Positions 19,361-28,228 of a DNA stretch of 64,000 bases are shown piece after piece (within the stretch, counting starts at the first letter, position 1; every line of letters starts with the position of its first letter). The notes beneath the pieces were generated by a model. The model was not told the origin of the DNA and did no database searches. It saw only the letters and a list, made by a program, of their open reading frames with translations. The position numbers were made by a program, and so were the translations under genes. The stretch lies in assembly GCA_944326085.1 (NCBI GenBank), contig CALVCL010000004.1:101920-165919 (forward strand), given 5' to 3'. This DNA comes from an uncultured Tidjanibacter sp. (GTDB taxonomy: Bacteria; Bacteroidota; Bacteroidia; Bacteroidales; Rikenellaceae).

Positions 19361-19398
19361 ATAAAAATCGGGGCACGTTATTATTGACGTGCCCCGAT
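19361..19398 (-). terminator. intrinsic terminator for dsbD
   Basis: Perfect 12-bp stem (19367-19378 with 19387-19398) and, on the minus strand, a following TTTTTAT tract. It lies 23 bp beyond the dsbD stop. Confidence 0.85.
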
Positions 19399-19421
19399 AA
19401 CATTTCAGAAATATCTAATAG

Positions 19422-21437
19422 TTATTTCTCTGCGTTGAACTTTTCGATACCGTCATTCAGGAACTTGATGTAATCCTGAATATCGAGGTTGTAACCGCGT
19501 ACCGGCATAAGAAGTTTGCCTTCATGGTCAACAATCAGGTATGCGGGCTGGGCATTCACGCCGTAATTCTCGGCCATGAAATTGGAATTGATTCTACCAA
19601 GACCTTTGAGAACCTTGCCATTCGGAAGAGTTACCCAATCTTCCTCTGGAACATTCTTCTTGTCATCACCGTAAAGCGACACGACAACGAACTTGTTGCG
19701 GAGAATGTCCTGCACTGTCGGGTCCGACCAAACCCTCTGTTCCATTTCACGGCAGTTTACACAGCCATGACCGGTAAAGTCGATAAACAACGGCTTGCCT
19801 GCCTTCTTGGCTGCTTCTATTGCCTGGCCATAGTGGTAATAACCATCAATACCATAAGGCAACGGAGACAGGAAATCGGCATATTTCTTGGTTTCGCCGG
19901 TAGAAGCAATAGTGGATGTACCGCCATCAGTTGTCGTATAAGCCTGCGAAGTGGTAGGACCGGTATAAGCGCCGAGTACGAAGTCCTGAGTCTGAATAGG
20001 CGGCATGTAACCCGAAAGAGCCTTCAGAGGAGCGCCCCACATACCAGGTATCATGTAGGCAACGAATGCGAATACTATTATCGCAAGCACAAGCCTGCCT
20101 ACCGATATATATGCAACATCGCTATCGTGTTTGAATTTGAGTTTGCCGAGCAGATAGAGACCGAGCAAAGTGAATATTGCAATCCACAACGCAAGATAAA
20201 CTTCCCTGTCGAGAATACCCCAGTGGTAGGTCTGGTCAGCAACACTGAGGAACTTCAGACCAAGAGCCAACTCTATGAAACCGAGCACTACCTTTACAGC
20301 ATTGAGCCAGCCACCGCTCTTCGGCATCTTGCTGAGCAATGACGGGAACAAAGCAAGCAGCGTAAACGGAAGAGCGAATGCTACCGAGAAAGCAAACATC
20401 GTGATGATGGGCTGCCAGAAGCTACCGCCTCCCGAAATGGAGCTAATAAGCACATTGCCGACAATAGGACCAGTGCAGGAGAACGACACGAGCACGAGAG
20501 TCAGAGACATGAAGAATATACCGCCGAGACCACTCTTGTCGGATTTGCTGTCGGTCTTGTTAACAAGCTTCGAAGATATGGTGATATCGAATGCGCCGAA
20601 GAACGATGCAGCGAATATCATGAACACTATGAAGAATATGATGTTCGGGAGCCAGTGTGTAGCAAGCCAGTTGAAAATATCGGCCGTTACAGTGTCACCT
20701 CCGAGCCAGCGTGTGATAATGATAAGCGCAGCTATAGGCAGCGTATAAAGAAGGATGATGAACAAACCGTACATGGAAGCACGGAAACGGCCTTTTGCCT
20801 TGTTCTCAGACCCCTTCATGAAGAACGACACGGTCATAGGCACCATCGGGAACACGCAAGGCGTGAGAAGTGCTGCGAAGCCCCAAAGGATAGCCTCGAG
20901 TATCATGCCCCACATGGAACCGCCGCCAGCCGCATTTGCATTGTCAGCAACAGCTACTACAGTATCAGAGGAAAGTTCTATGTCAAAATCATAATACTGC
21001 ATGGGGGTGCAACCTACATCGTTGCATTCCATCCATTCAATATAACCGGTCAGCCTGGCTGTCGGTTCATTAACAACAACTTTCTGTGCGAAACGTGCGG
21101 CGTTTTCGTAATAGCCTATTTCCATGCCGAACACTTCGTCAAAAACAACGATAGGTTCGTCAAGTTCATAAGCAGTACCGTCGAGAGTTGCACCTTCTAC
21201 GTTCTCGAAAGTAACCACAGTCGGGTTGGGCCCCATCATATCGTACGGCCCGAGGTCATACATGTGCCAACCTTTGTCAATGGCTGCTTCGAACACAATC
21301 TCATAAGTGCCCTCGCCCACCTCATTGACGGTGTACTTCCACTGCGCAGGCTGCTTGTCGTCCTGTGCACTGGCCAAACCAATGCTGAAGACCGCAGTCA
21401 TGGCTGTCAAAAGGACCAATTTAAAGAGTTTCTTCAT
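19422..21437 (-). CDS. dsbD: thiol:disulfide interchange protein DsbD
   Basis: Inner-membrane reductase that carries electrons from cytoplasmic thioredoxin to periplasmic thiol proteins. The 671-residue protein has a signal peptide (cut after LASA), an N-terminal immunoglobulin-like DsbD domain (about 25-160, with the Cys pair in MECNDVGCTPMQ), about eight membrane helices including LTPCVFPMVPMTVSFF with a redox Cys, and a C-terminal thioredoxin-like domain with GHGCVNCREME (CxxC). I start at ATG 21437 (MKKLFKLVLLTAM); an upstream in-frame start at 21482 would add a non-signal stretch. The TlpA-like gene is divergent to it, so both redox genes share one intergenic region. Confidence 0.95.
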   Translation of the reverse strand: MKKLFKLVLLTAMTAVFSIGLASAQDDKQPAQWKYTVNEVGEGTYEIVFEAAIDKGWHMYDLGPYDMMGPNPTVVTFENVEGATLDGTAYELDEPIVVFDEVFGMEIGYYENAARFAQKVVVNEPTARLTGYIEWMECNDVGCTPMQYYDFDIELSSDTVVAVADNANAAGGGSMWGMILEAILWGFAALLTPCVFPMVPMTVSFFMKGSENKAKGRFRASMYGLFIILLYTLPIAALIIITRWLGGDTVTADIFNWLATHWLPNIIFFIVFMIFAASFFGAFDITISSKLVNKTDSKSDKSGLGGIFFMSLTLVLVSFSCTGPIVGNVLISSISGGGSFWQPIITMFAFSVAFALPFTLLALFPSLLSKMPKSGGWLNAVKVVLGFIELALGLKFLSVADQTYHWGILDREVYLALWIAIFTLLGLYLLGKLKFKHDSDVAYISVGRLVLAIIVFAFVAYMIPGMWGAPLKALSGYMPPIQTQDFVLGAYTGPTTSQAYTTTDGGTSTIASTGETKKYADFLSPLPYGIDGYYHYGQAIEAAKKAGKPLFIDFTGHGCVNCREMEQRVWSDPTVQDILRNKFVVVSLYGDDKKNVPEEDWVTLPNGKVLKGLGRINSNFMAENYGVNAQPAYLIVDHEGKLLMPVRGYNLDIQDYIKFLNDGIEKFNAEK

Positions 21438-21683
21438 AAAGATTAACCTTTGTGTGTAATTAAAGTTTACAGTTCTTTTCAAATCCCGCTGTTCCGCAAT
21501 ATTATTATACGGTACACCGTTGTTATATCAAACTACCCGAGCCCGTCGGGATAAACCTAAATAGGACACAATATTAATAAATTATTTGTATATGAACAAT
21601 TTTCTTCCTAATTTTGACTTAACAAAAAGGGACTAAAACAGTTCATTGCGCAATATTAATTCATTGATTAACATAAACTTACT

Positions 21684-22163
21684 ATGAAAAAACTTTTTGT
21701 AACGGTTGCAGCTGCATTGCTCGCCGGTGTTGCAATGGCACAGATGCCGAATGTGAAGATAGAGAACCATCAGGGCGAAACAATCAGCACCTCCTCGCTC
21801 ATCAATGGCAAGCCTACTATCCTCTCTTTCTGGTCTACCACATGCAAGCCATGCCTCATGGAACTCAATGCTATAAATGACCAGCTTATCGACTGGCTCG
21901 ACGAAGCAGATTTCCAAGTTGTAGCAGTGTCAACGGACGATACACGTTCGTCTGCAAAGGCAAAAGCCCTTGCCAGCGGTTACGGTTGGAACGACTTTAT
22001 CGTTCTCTATGACAAGAACCAGGACTTCAAGCGTGCAATGAACGTAAACATGGTTCCCCACGTATTCGTACTTGATGGCGAAGGCAAAATCGTTTACAAC
22101 CACACCGGTTACACTCCAGGGTCCGAATCCGAACTTCTCGAGATAGTAAAGGGGCTTCAGTAG
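21684..22163 (+). CDS. TlpA-like thioredoxin-fold protein
   Basis: A 159-residue secreted redox protein. The signal peptide (1-20, VAMAQ) is followed by a thioredoxin fold with the active site FWSTTCKPCLMEL (CxxC near residues 54-57) and the cis-proline loop NMVPHVFVLD. The family reduces or isomerises periplasmic disulfides. Divergent placement from dsbD suggests that DsbD supplies it with electrons; this is inference. It ends at a bidirectional terminator. Confidence 0.9.
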   Translation: MKKLFVTVAAALLAGVAMAQMPNVKIENHQGETISTSSLINGKPTILSFWSTTCKPCLMELNAINDQLIDWLDEADFQVVAVSTDDTRSSAKAKALASGYGWNDFIVLYDKNQDFKRAMNVNMVPHVFVLDGEGKIVYNHTGYTPGSESELLEIVKGLQ

Positions 22164-22189
22164 TAACCACGGTCAGTATTGACCCGATA

Positions 22190-22224
22190 AAAAAACCCGC
22201 AGTGCCAAATACTGCGGGTTTTTT
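22190..22224. terminator. bidirectional intrinsic terminator
   Basis: Perfect 14-bp stem (22190-22203 with 22211-22224) flanked by A and T tracts, between converging TlpA-like and lipoprotein genes. Confidence 0.88.
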
Positions 22225-22271
22225 CTTTATCCAACCACCTCCGGTCAAAAATAGCAGGAATTATTTATAAA

Positions 22272-22607
22272 TCACATTCTTCCCAGCCTGAACACCTTGC
22301 TGCCGGAACTTACAATCAATGAATCCGCGGTCAGCATATCTATCTGCAATGTATCGGTAAATTCCAGTCCTATACCCCTGACAACATTTACTCCTTTTAT
22401 TATCAAATTGTCGCTTTCACGTTCCCATGTATCAAACAACATGTCTCCCAGATTAATGGTCTTGGCTGTCCCGTCATCGTTCAGGGAAAAGCCTACCCCC
22501 CACCCCGTTTGCGGAGAATGTATCCATGTGCCGCAAATATCATACTTCTCAGATTTGCATCCGGCCATACACATGGCTACCGCTGCAAGTACAATAACAC
22601 GTTTCAT
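22272..22607 (-). CDS. small lipocalin-like lipoprotein
   Basis: A 111-residue lipoprotein with lipobox CMAGC (Cys17). The mature part starts with GTWIHSPQTGWGVGFSLNDDGTA, the G-x-W start and repeated strands of a small lipocalin-like barrel common in Bacteroidota, and ends with an I/L-rich strand (DSLIVSSGSKVFRLGR). Homologues are envelope lipoproteins of unknown role. The next upstream gene on the same strand, the MarC-family gene, ends 90 bp away. Confidence 0.75.
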   Translation of the reverse strand: MKRVIVLAAVAMCMAGCKSEKYDICGTWIHSPQTGWGVGFSLNDDGTAKTINLGDMLFDTWERESDNLIIKGVNVVRGIGLEFTDTLQIDMLTADSLIVSSGSKVFRLGRM

Positions 22608-22697
22608 TGCTTACCTTTTACTGTTACATGCCACTGTCGGCAATCGTTTTCCCAAAAGTAATGCAATATTCGCAAACTACATGAACTTTCCGACACT

Positions 22698-23306
22698 CTA
22701 TCCGGCAATGGACACGGTAAATGCCTCGATACCGTTCAATATCATCTGCAAACCTATCGCCGCCACAATAAGGGCAGTAATGCGTATCATCGGCATCAGC
22801 ATGTTCTGTTTTACCAGAAACTTGCCAATCCTGTCCGCGTTGCGCATGATGAGCAAGTTTACCAGCAGTGCCAGTATCACAGCGGCTATCGTCATCCAAC
22901 GGCCATAAACCGCAGGCATCGTTACGACCGCCGTTATTGTCGCCGGACCGGCAATCATGGGTATGGCTATAGGCACCGCAATCAACTCCTCTATGCGTGT
23001 ATTCTTGTCTATGGTCAGGAAAGCTCCTCTCTGCAGACCGACAAAACCATTGTAGAAAAGCACTATGCCGCACGTAATCTGGAAGGCATATATCTTAAGA
23101 TTGAAGACATAACCCAATATCGCCTCACCGAGGAACAGGAAAAGCAACAGGACGCCTATTGCCGTCACTGTCGCCTTGTCCACAATTCTGTGCAGTTCGC
23201 GCCGCGAGTAATTCTCCTGAAGGGAGAATACCACAAACACTTTCTGTATCGGATTAATCAGCGCAAGGAAAGCGAAAAAGGCGCTGAAGAAAACTTTTAT
23301 ATCCAT
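22698..23306 (-). CDS. MarC-family membrane protein
   Basis: A 202-residue protein with six membrane helices of the MarC/UPF0056 family. The family motif region is visible in FFAFLALINPIQKVFVV, and AIPMIAGPATITAVV carries the conserved PxxAGPG-like loop. Transport activity is assumed from fold; no substrate is established, and the original link with antibiotic resistance is doubtful. The start at 23306 (MDIKVFFSAFF) overlaps the stop of the upstream YeiH-family gene by 1 bp (TAATG), which indicates translational coupling. A longer frame upstream would overlap that gene heavily. Confidence 0.88.
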   Translation of the reverse strand: MDIKVFFSAFFAFLALINPIQKVFVVFSLQENYSRRELHRIVDKATVTAIGVLLLFLFLGEAILGYVFNLKIYAFQITCGIVLFYNGFVGLQRGAFLTIDKNTRIEELIAVPIAIPMIAGPATITAVVTMPAVYGRWMTIAAVILALLVNLLIMRNADRIGKFLVKQNMLMPMIRITALIVAAIGLQMILNGIEAFTVSIAG

Positions 23307-24295
23307 TATCCTATGTTTACTACTGCCACGAGGGAAAGTACGGATACTATCACCCACAATACTATACCGAGTATCAGCGGCTTCCATCCCACGGACTTAA
23401 TCTTCTCAACCGAGAGGCCTGCGCCGATAAGGAAAAGAGTCACTACGAGAGCTGTCTTGGATATGCTGTTAATGGCCGGACCGAAGGTGCTAACAAAAGG
23501 CAGATAGGTATTCGCCAACATGGCAAGTATAAAGAAGAATATGAACCACGGTATGGAAATCTTCTTGCCGCTGCTCTTGAAAAGTACTGCAGACAGGAGC
23601 GATATGGGAATAATCCAAAGCGCACGCGCCAGCTTTACTGTCGTAGCCACCATGAGAGCTTCGTCGCCATAGGCTGAAGCGGCACCGACCACCGAACTAG
23701 TATCATGTATTGCTATGGCACTCCACAGACCGAACTGGTGCTGTGTAAGTCCGATCAGATGTCCTACGAATGGGAAAACCACCAAAGCAATGGCATTCAA
23801 TAGGAACACAACGCCGAGCGACACGGACATCTCCTTTTCCGAAGCGTTTACGGCCGGAGCTACTGCCGCGATGGCGCTGCCTCCGCATATTGCAGTACCC
23901 GAAGCCACGAGATGCGATGTGCGTCGCGGCATGCCGAGGCGTTTTCCTATGAAGTAGCCGAGCGTCAATACCAATGTAATGGAACATACCGTCAACCAAA
24001 ATCCGTCACGACCGGCTGCCAATGCACTGTCGAGGTTCATGCCGAAACCGAGACCGACAACAGATGCCTTCAGCAAAAGGTTTGTTGCCTTATGGTTGAG
24101 CTTTTCGAACGGATGTCCAAAAAACAGTGTAAAGAGAAAACCACCCACTAATGCAATAGGTGCCGATACATAAGGGGTAGCGCAAAGAACGATGGCAATA
24201 ATGAAACCTGCTTTGACAGCAACGGTCTTCTTCGAGTTCCAGGGACGTTCGATAGTCTGAATCTGTGTCTGAGTCTGAGTCTGTGTCTGTTCCAT
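23306..24295 (-). CDS. YeiH/UPF0324-family membrane protein
   Basis: About 329 residues, 9-10 helices, family of putative sulfate/sulfonate-related exporters (PSE). Typical motifs are VGLGFGMNLDSAL, ASGTAICGGSAIAAVAPAV and the AIHDTSSVVGAA segment. The N-terminus has an unusual QTQTQTQTQIQT stretch written by a 6-bp CAGACN repeat. I favour ATG 24295 (MEQTQTQTQ), because the -7 box at 24324-24332 leaves almost no leader for ATG 24316. It lies downstream of a LysR gene in the same direction and is coupled to the MarC gene, so the three may form a regulated unit. Confidence 0.88.
   Translation of the reverse strand: MEQTQTQTQTQIQTIERPWNSKKTVAVKAGFIIAIVLCATPYVSAPIALVGGFLFTLFFGHPFEKLNHKATNLLLKASVVGLGFGMNLDSALAAGRDGFWLTVCSITLVLTLGYFIGKRLGMPRRTSHLVASGTAICGGSAIAAVAPAVNASEKEMSVSLGVVFLLNAIALVVFPFVGHLIGLTQHQFGLWSAIAIHDTSSVVGAASAYGDEALMVATTVKLARALWIIPISLLSAVLFKSSGKKISIPWFIFFFILAMLANTYLPFVSTFGPAINSISKTALVVTLFLIGAGLSVEKIKSVGWKPLILGIVLWVIVSVLSLVAVVNIG
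24259..24289 (-). repeat. in-frame hexanucleotide repeat (Gln-Thr)
   Basis: About five CAGACW/ATT units encode the QT repeat at the start of the YeiH-family protein. The 6-bp unit preserves frame, so length change would alter only the cytoplasmic N-terminus. Confidence 0.6.
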
Positions 24296-24323
24296 AGTTT
24301 TATTGGTCAGTTTCATTTATGCG

Positions 24324-24332
24324 GCAAATATA
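24324..24332 (-). promoter_or_regulatory. -7 promoter box for the YeiH/MarC unit
   Basis: The minus strand reads TATATTTGC, a perfect match, between the LysR stop and the YeiH start. The pair can be transcribed apart from LysR. Confidence 0.6.
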
Positions 24333-24373
24333 TTCTGCCTCATCATAAAAAGCCAATACATAAAACTACTTGA

Positions 24374-25276
24374 CTATAACCTATAGTTATAACATCCGAT
24401 ACAGAACTGTTTGAACAGTTTCGGCAGTCTGCCGTAGTTGCCATGTGCCGACACAAAACTGAAATTGCGTTTTATTTCCAAACCATTAACATCGACAATC
24501 CTCAGTTTGTTCTGCGCCAGTTCATCCAACACGGCCTGCACGGACATGAATGCAAATGCTCCGGAATTGTACAGATAGCGTTTGATGCTTTCACTGCTGC
24601 CAAGCTGCATTTCAACATTCATCCCCTGCAGGGAAAGACCTGCCCTGCCCAATGCTTCCTGAAGTACATCCAATGTTCCGGACCCTGTTTCACGCACTAC
24701 GAGCGGCAATAATGGCAAACGTTCCAGGGCAATTTCATCATCCCTGAATGCAGAATTCGACACAGATGTCACCAACACCAGCTCGTCATTCATGAAAAGC
24801 TCATAATGCAACGCATGACCTGCCGCCTTGCCCTCTATCATACCTATATCTATTCGTCCCGACGCCACAAGCTCCTCGATGCTTTCGGTATTGCCATTGG
24901 TCATTTCGACCTTAACATCCGAATAACGTCGGCGGAACGATGCCAACATTCCAGGCAGCACATATTGGGCAATAGTAGTACTTGCCCCTATTCTCAACAC
25001 GCCGGAAGGCATTTGTCCATCATCGGCGAACGCATCATTAAGGCTTCCGTACAAATCGAGTATGCGCGAAGCATAATCAAGCAACAACATTCCACGCGGT
25101 GTAAGCCGGACGGTGCCACGACGCCTTTCGAACAACGGACCGCCAACCTGTTTTTCAAGTTCATTGATATGTTTCGTAACGGCCGGCTGTGAAATATACA
25201 GTTCTGCGGCAGCCTTGGTAAAGCTGAGTCTCTCCGCTACTGTCTTGAAGACCTTAAGCCTGAAATCGGTTATCAT
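24374..25276 (-). CDS. LysR-family transcriptional regulator
   Basis: A 300-residue regulator. The N-terminal winged helix-turn-helix (residues 1-60) has the LysR signature RLSFTKAAAELYISQPAVTKHINELEKQ (excerpt: SQPAVTKHINELE), and the rest is a periplasmic-binding-like effector domain (about 90-290, GVLRIGASTTIAQYVLP, GRIDIGMIEG). The closest types by layout are CysB/CbbR/YeiE-like proteins, which often sit beside yeiH; here YeiH is the next gene downstream, so YeiH is a likely target. A -7 box at 25301-25308 fits the start at 25276. Confidence 0.93.
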   Translation of the reverse strand: MITDFRLKVFKTVAERLSFTKAAAELYISQPAVTKHINELEKQVGGPLFERRRGTVRLTPRGMLLLDYASRILDLYGSLNDAFADDGQMPSGVLRIGASTTIAQYVLPGMLASFRRRYSDVKVEMTNGNTESIEELVASGRIDIGMIEGKAAGHALHYELFMNDELVLVTSVSNSAFRDDEIALERLPLLPLVVRETGSGTLDVLQEALGRAGLSLQGMNVEMQLGSSESIKRYLYNSGAFAFMSVQAVLDELAQNKLRIVDVNGLEIKRNFSFVSAHGNYGRLPKLFKQFCIGCYNYRL

Positions 25277-25300
25277 ACGCCAAACGATTTACACACAATA

Positions 25301-25308
25301 CAAAGATA
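25301..25308 (-). promoter_or_regulatory. -7 promoter box for the LysR gene
   Basis: The minus strand reads TATCTTTG, an exact match, 25 bp upstream of the ATG at 25276. Confidence 0.6.
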
Positions 25309-25405
25309 CGCATTACACAACAGTTTAATGTCGTGCAGAATTTGACAACAACGCAACATCCAAACACAACAAAGCCGGACGACTGACCTGTCATCCGGCT
25401 TTCAG

Positions 25406-25478
25406 TGCTCCCTCTGGGGCTCGAACCCAGGACCCCAACATTAAGAGTGTCGTGCTCTACCAACTGAGCTAAAGAAGC
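25406..25478 (-). tRNA. tRNA-Lys (CTT anticodon)
   Basis: The minus strand folds into a complete 73-nt cloverleaf. Acceptor stem GCTTCTT/AGGGAGC has G-T pairs, the D stem is GCTC/GAGC, the anticodon stem CGACA/TGTTG holds loop CTCTTAA with anticodon CTT (reads AAG, Lys), and the T stem CTGGG/CCCAG holds TTCGAGC. The discriminator base is A, and CCA is not encoded. It stands alone between LysR and the MATE gene; no integrase or att duplication is beside it. Confidence 0.95.
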
Positions 25479-25638
25479 ATCTTTCATACTTTCAAGAACG
25501 TTCCCCTCTCAAAAGCGATGCAAATATATGACGTTTTTACTAAATCGCAAAGGAAAAACATCTTTTTTTGATACTTTTCTTCAGGAAACGTTTCCCATAA
25601 AATCAACATAAACTTTTAATACGCTACAGCACACGATG

Positions 25639-26961
25639 TTACAATTTACCTGACATAAGTCTGTCGGCATTGAGATTATGTGTCGCTATCATCAGCAGGA
25701 TGCCGCGCAATGCGATAAAGCCAACAAATGCCAGCCACACGGCATTGTTGCCAACCGTCCCCACAGTCGAATAATAAAGTACGAAATAGCCTGCCATGGA
25801 TATGGCAACAGTATTTCGCAATACCTTCGTATTGGTCGCACCAAGCAGTATGCCATCGACAAGAAACGGGACACATCCGACCAATGGAATTGCTATAACC
25901 CACCATATATAATGACGCGCCATGGCCAACACATTGGCATCGGGATTGAAAATCGACAGTATTCCGCGCCAGCCGACAAGGTACACCAGTACATAGGCAA
26001 CAGCTATCACGAGACTCCACACGAACAGTTTTCGTATCGCGTCACGCAGCAGCCGACGATTGCCGGCACCGATATAGCGTCCTGCCAGCGACTCGGCCGC
26101 ATATGCGAAACCGTCGGACATATACGAGAACAATGTAAACAACTGCATCAACAAAGTATTGGTCGCAAGCACCGTATCACCGAACCTCGACGACGCTGCC
26201 GTAAAAAATGTATATGCGACAACTAGACACAGCGTTCGCAGAAATATATCCTTGTTTATATGGAAGAAACGAGTCATGGATTTCAGGCGGATGCTATCTT
26301 TCAAGCTGACATATCTACGCAGACGGCCATAATAAACGCCCCAAAAAATCCACGACACAGCCACTCCAGTATACTGTGCCACAACCGTTCCCCAGGCTAC
26401 GCCTGCAATACCCATATCAAAACGAAATGCAAACAGCCAGCTGAAAACAACATTCACCACGTTCGATATTATAGATACTGTCATCGGCGTCCTTGAGTTC
26501 TGCATGCCAATAAACCAACCATGTATGGCGAAAAGCGATATGGACGCCGGCGCAGCCCATATACGCGCTCTGAAATAATCCACAGCCATTCGGTGCACCT
26601 CGCCGCTTCCGGCCATTATGGTAAACGACAGTCTACCAATAGGTCCTTGAAATATCAGCAGCAGCACCGCAAGTGACACGGCTACCGACATCGAACGTAC
26701 AAGTATGCCGGTACATTCACGCAAGTCCCTCGCCCCGTATGCCTGTGCCGTAACCCCGCTCGTTCCCATGCGAAGAAACCCGCACAGCCAATATATCATG
26801 TTGAATATGGCTGTCCCCATTCCTATCGCCCCTATCGCCGAGGTGCCAGACTCCAATCTGCCGGCTATGGCTGTATCTACCATGCCGAGAATCGGTATGG
26901 TGATGTTGGATATTATATTAGGTATGGCCAGCCGCAGAATACGTCTATTCATCTGTTGCAT
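25639..26961 (-). CDS. MATE-family efflux transporter (DinF-like)
   Basis: A 440-residue inner-membrane protein with twelve helices in two MatE repeats. The N-terminus MQQMNRRILRLAIPNIISN, GMVDTAIAGRL and the Gly-rich GTSAIGAIGMGTAIFNMIYW are typical of the DinF branch, Na+ or H+ antiporters for drugs and metabolites. The second repeat begins around ILRTLCLVVAYTFF. Length is normal. The start at 26961 follows a -7 box at 26983-26991 by 22 bp. Substrate is not predictable. Confidence 0.93.
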   Translation of the reverse strand: MQQMNRRILRLAIPNIISNITIPILGMVDTAIAGRLESGTSAIGAIGMGTAIFNMIYWLCGFLRMGTSGVTAQAYGARDLRECTGILVRSMSVAVSLAVLLLIFQGPIGRLSFTIMAGSGEVHRMAVDYFRARIWAAPASISLFAIHGWFIGMQNSRTPMTVSIISNVVNVVFSWLFAFRFDMGIAGVAWGTVVAQYTGVAVSWIFWGVYYGRLRRYVSLKDSIRLKSMTRFFHINKDIFLRTLCLVVAYTFFTAASSRFGDTVLATNTLLMQLFTLFSYMSDGFAYAAESLAGRYIGAGNRRLLRDAIRKLFVWSLVIAVAYVLVYLVGWRGILSIFNPDANVLAMARHYIWWVIAIPLVGCVPFLVDGILLGATNTKVLRNTVAISMAGYFVLYYSTVGTVGNNAVWLAFVGFIALRGILLMIATHNLNADRLMSGKL

Positions 26962-26982
26962 ATGGGTTGTTTTTTTATAGGT

Positions 26983-26991
26983 GCAAATTTA
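26983..26991 (-). promoter_or_regulatory. -7 promoter box for the MATE gene
   Basis: The minus strand reads TAAATTTGC, a perfect match, 22 bp from the ATG at 26961. Confidence 0.6.
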
Positions 26992-27141
26992 TCTTGTTTC
27001 AACAATACTTCAATTTCAAAGCGACAATTTTGCGGTGTTCTTCCGCTAAATGCATTTCCACACATACCGGCAATCCTACAGACTGACACTTCACGAAAAC
27101 GAATGTATCTCAACAAAATTTTTTTATTGACTAAAAATCAC

Positions 27142-27150
27142 TATCTTTGC
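27142..27150 (+). promoter_or_regulatory. -7 promoter box for the rplM operon
   Basis: The sequence TATCTTTGC is a perfect match 64 bp before rplM. Confidence 0.65.
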
Positions 27151-27213
27151 AGGCCCGAAAAGTATCGGGACGGATCAAATTATTAATAACAGGTATTTAA
27201 AAACGTAAGACAA

Positions 27214-27669
27214 GTGGATTCTAAGAGCTACAAAACAATCTCCGCCAACGCGCAGACAGTCAACAAAGAATGGCTCGTCATCGACGCTGAAGGGGAGGTT
27301 TTGGGACGCCTTGCATCGCAGGTCGCAAAAATCCTGCGCGGCAAGCACAAGCCCAGCTTTACTCCTCATGTCGATTGTGGTGACTATGTAATCATAGTCA
27401 ACGCCGACAAGGTAAGGCTTACGGGCAAGAAGATGACCGACAAGGTCTATGTACGACACACCGGCTACCCTGGCGGACAGCGTTTCATCAATCCAGCTGA
27501 AAGCCTCAAAAGGAAGCCCGAATTCCTTCTGCAGCACGCCGTGAAGGGAATGCTGCCCAAGACTCGTCTCGGAGACGCGCTTCTCCGTAACCTCAAAATC
27601 TACGCAGGTGCCGAGCACCCCCACACTGCGCAGAACCCCAGAACAATCAAATTAAACGAGATTAAGTAG
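27214..27669 (+). CDS. rplM: 50S ribosomal protein L13
   Basis: Large-subunit protein needed early in 50S assembly. The 151-residue protein has KEWLVIDAEGEVLGRLASQVAKILRGKHKP and the core VIIVNADKVRLTGKKMTDK, VYVRHTGYPGG and AVKGMLPKTRLGD, all conserved. The start is a GTG (MDSKSYKTISAN), which matches the N-terminus of Bacteroidales L13 proteins; no in-frame ATG lies nearby. rpsI follows after 5 bp, the common L13-S9 pair. Confidence 0.98.
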   Translation: MDSKSYKTISANAQTVNKEWLVIDAEGEVLGRLASQVAKILRGKHKPSFTPHVDCGDYVIIVNADKVRLTGKKMTDKVYVRHTGYPGGQRFINPAESLKRKPEFLLQHAVKGMLPKTRLGDALLRNLKIYAGAEHPHTAQNPRTIKLNEIK

Positions 27670-27674
27670 AAACA

Positions 27675-28061
27675 ATGGAAGTTGTAAATACCGTAGGACG
27701 TAGGAAATCCGCCGTTGCTCGCGTTTACGTGAAGCCCGGTAAAGGAACCATTACCGTTAACCACAAGCCCATGGAAACATACTTTCCGCTGGATATTTTC
27801 CAGTACGTGGTAAAGCAGCCCCTCTTGGTGCTCGAAAACCCGGAAAGCTATGACATCACTATCAACCTTACGGGCGGTGGCATACACGGTCAGGCAGAAG
27901 CTGCACGTCTCGGAATTGCACGCGCGCTCATCGAAATCAATCCTGAATGGCGCGGTGTAATGAAGAAGAACGGGTTCCTCACCCGCGACTCCCGTGAAGT
28001 TGAACGTAAGAAACCCGGTCAGCCAGGAGCACGCAGGAAATTCCAGTTCAGCAAGCGTTAG
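27675..28061 (+). CDS. rpsI: 30S ribosomal protein S9
   Basis: Small-subunit head protein whose C-terminal tail reaches the P site. The 128-residue protein has VGRRKSAVARVYVKPGKG at the start, GGIHGQAEAARLGIARAL in the middle and the basic tail RKKPGQPGARRKFQFSKR. It is coupled to rplM (5-bp gap). A structured 167-bp gap separates it from rpsB. Confidence 0.99.
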   Translation: MEVVNTVGRRKSAVARVYVKPGKGTITVNHKPMETYFPLDIFQYVVKQPLLVLENPESYDITINLTGGGIHGQAEAARLGIARALIEINPEWRGVMKKNGFLTRDSREVERKKPGQPGARRKFQFSKR

Positions 28062-28151
28062 TACTACGTCACCGAAAAGCACGAAAGCGGTTGCAAAACT
28101 GTACAGACTACCTTTTACAGGTATTACTCGTATGGTTGCCCTTTCGCGGGA

Positions 28152-28191
28152 AACCCGACGGATCGCCTGAAGCAGGCGCTACCTGCGGGTT
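28152..28191 (+). ncRNA. candidate structured leader of rpsB
   Basis: In the rpsI-rpsB gap the RNA can fold into an outer stem AACCCG/CGGGTT (28152-28157 with 28186-28191) enclosing a perfect 6-bp hairpin CGCCTG/CAGGCG (28164-28169 with 28173-28178, 3-nt loop), with short single-stranded bulges. It ends 37 bp before the rpsB ATG. Ribosomal protein genes are often autoregulated through such leaders, so an S2-binding or similar role is a reasonable guess. I do not match it to a named RNA family. Confidence 0.5.
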
Positions 28192-28228
28192 GATGTAAAG
28201 AGAATAAAAATTAGAAAAAACAACAGTA

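Noticed and set aside
25406..25478. tRNA-Lys as an attachment site for an integrated element
   Set aside because: No integrase beside it and no direct repeat of its 3' end was seen; the only recombinase is 25 kb away and faces the fimbrial switch.
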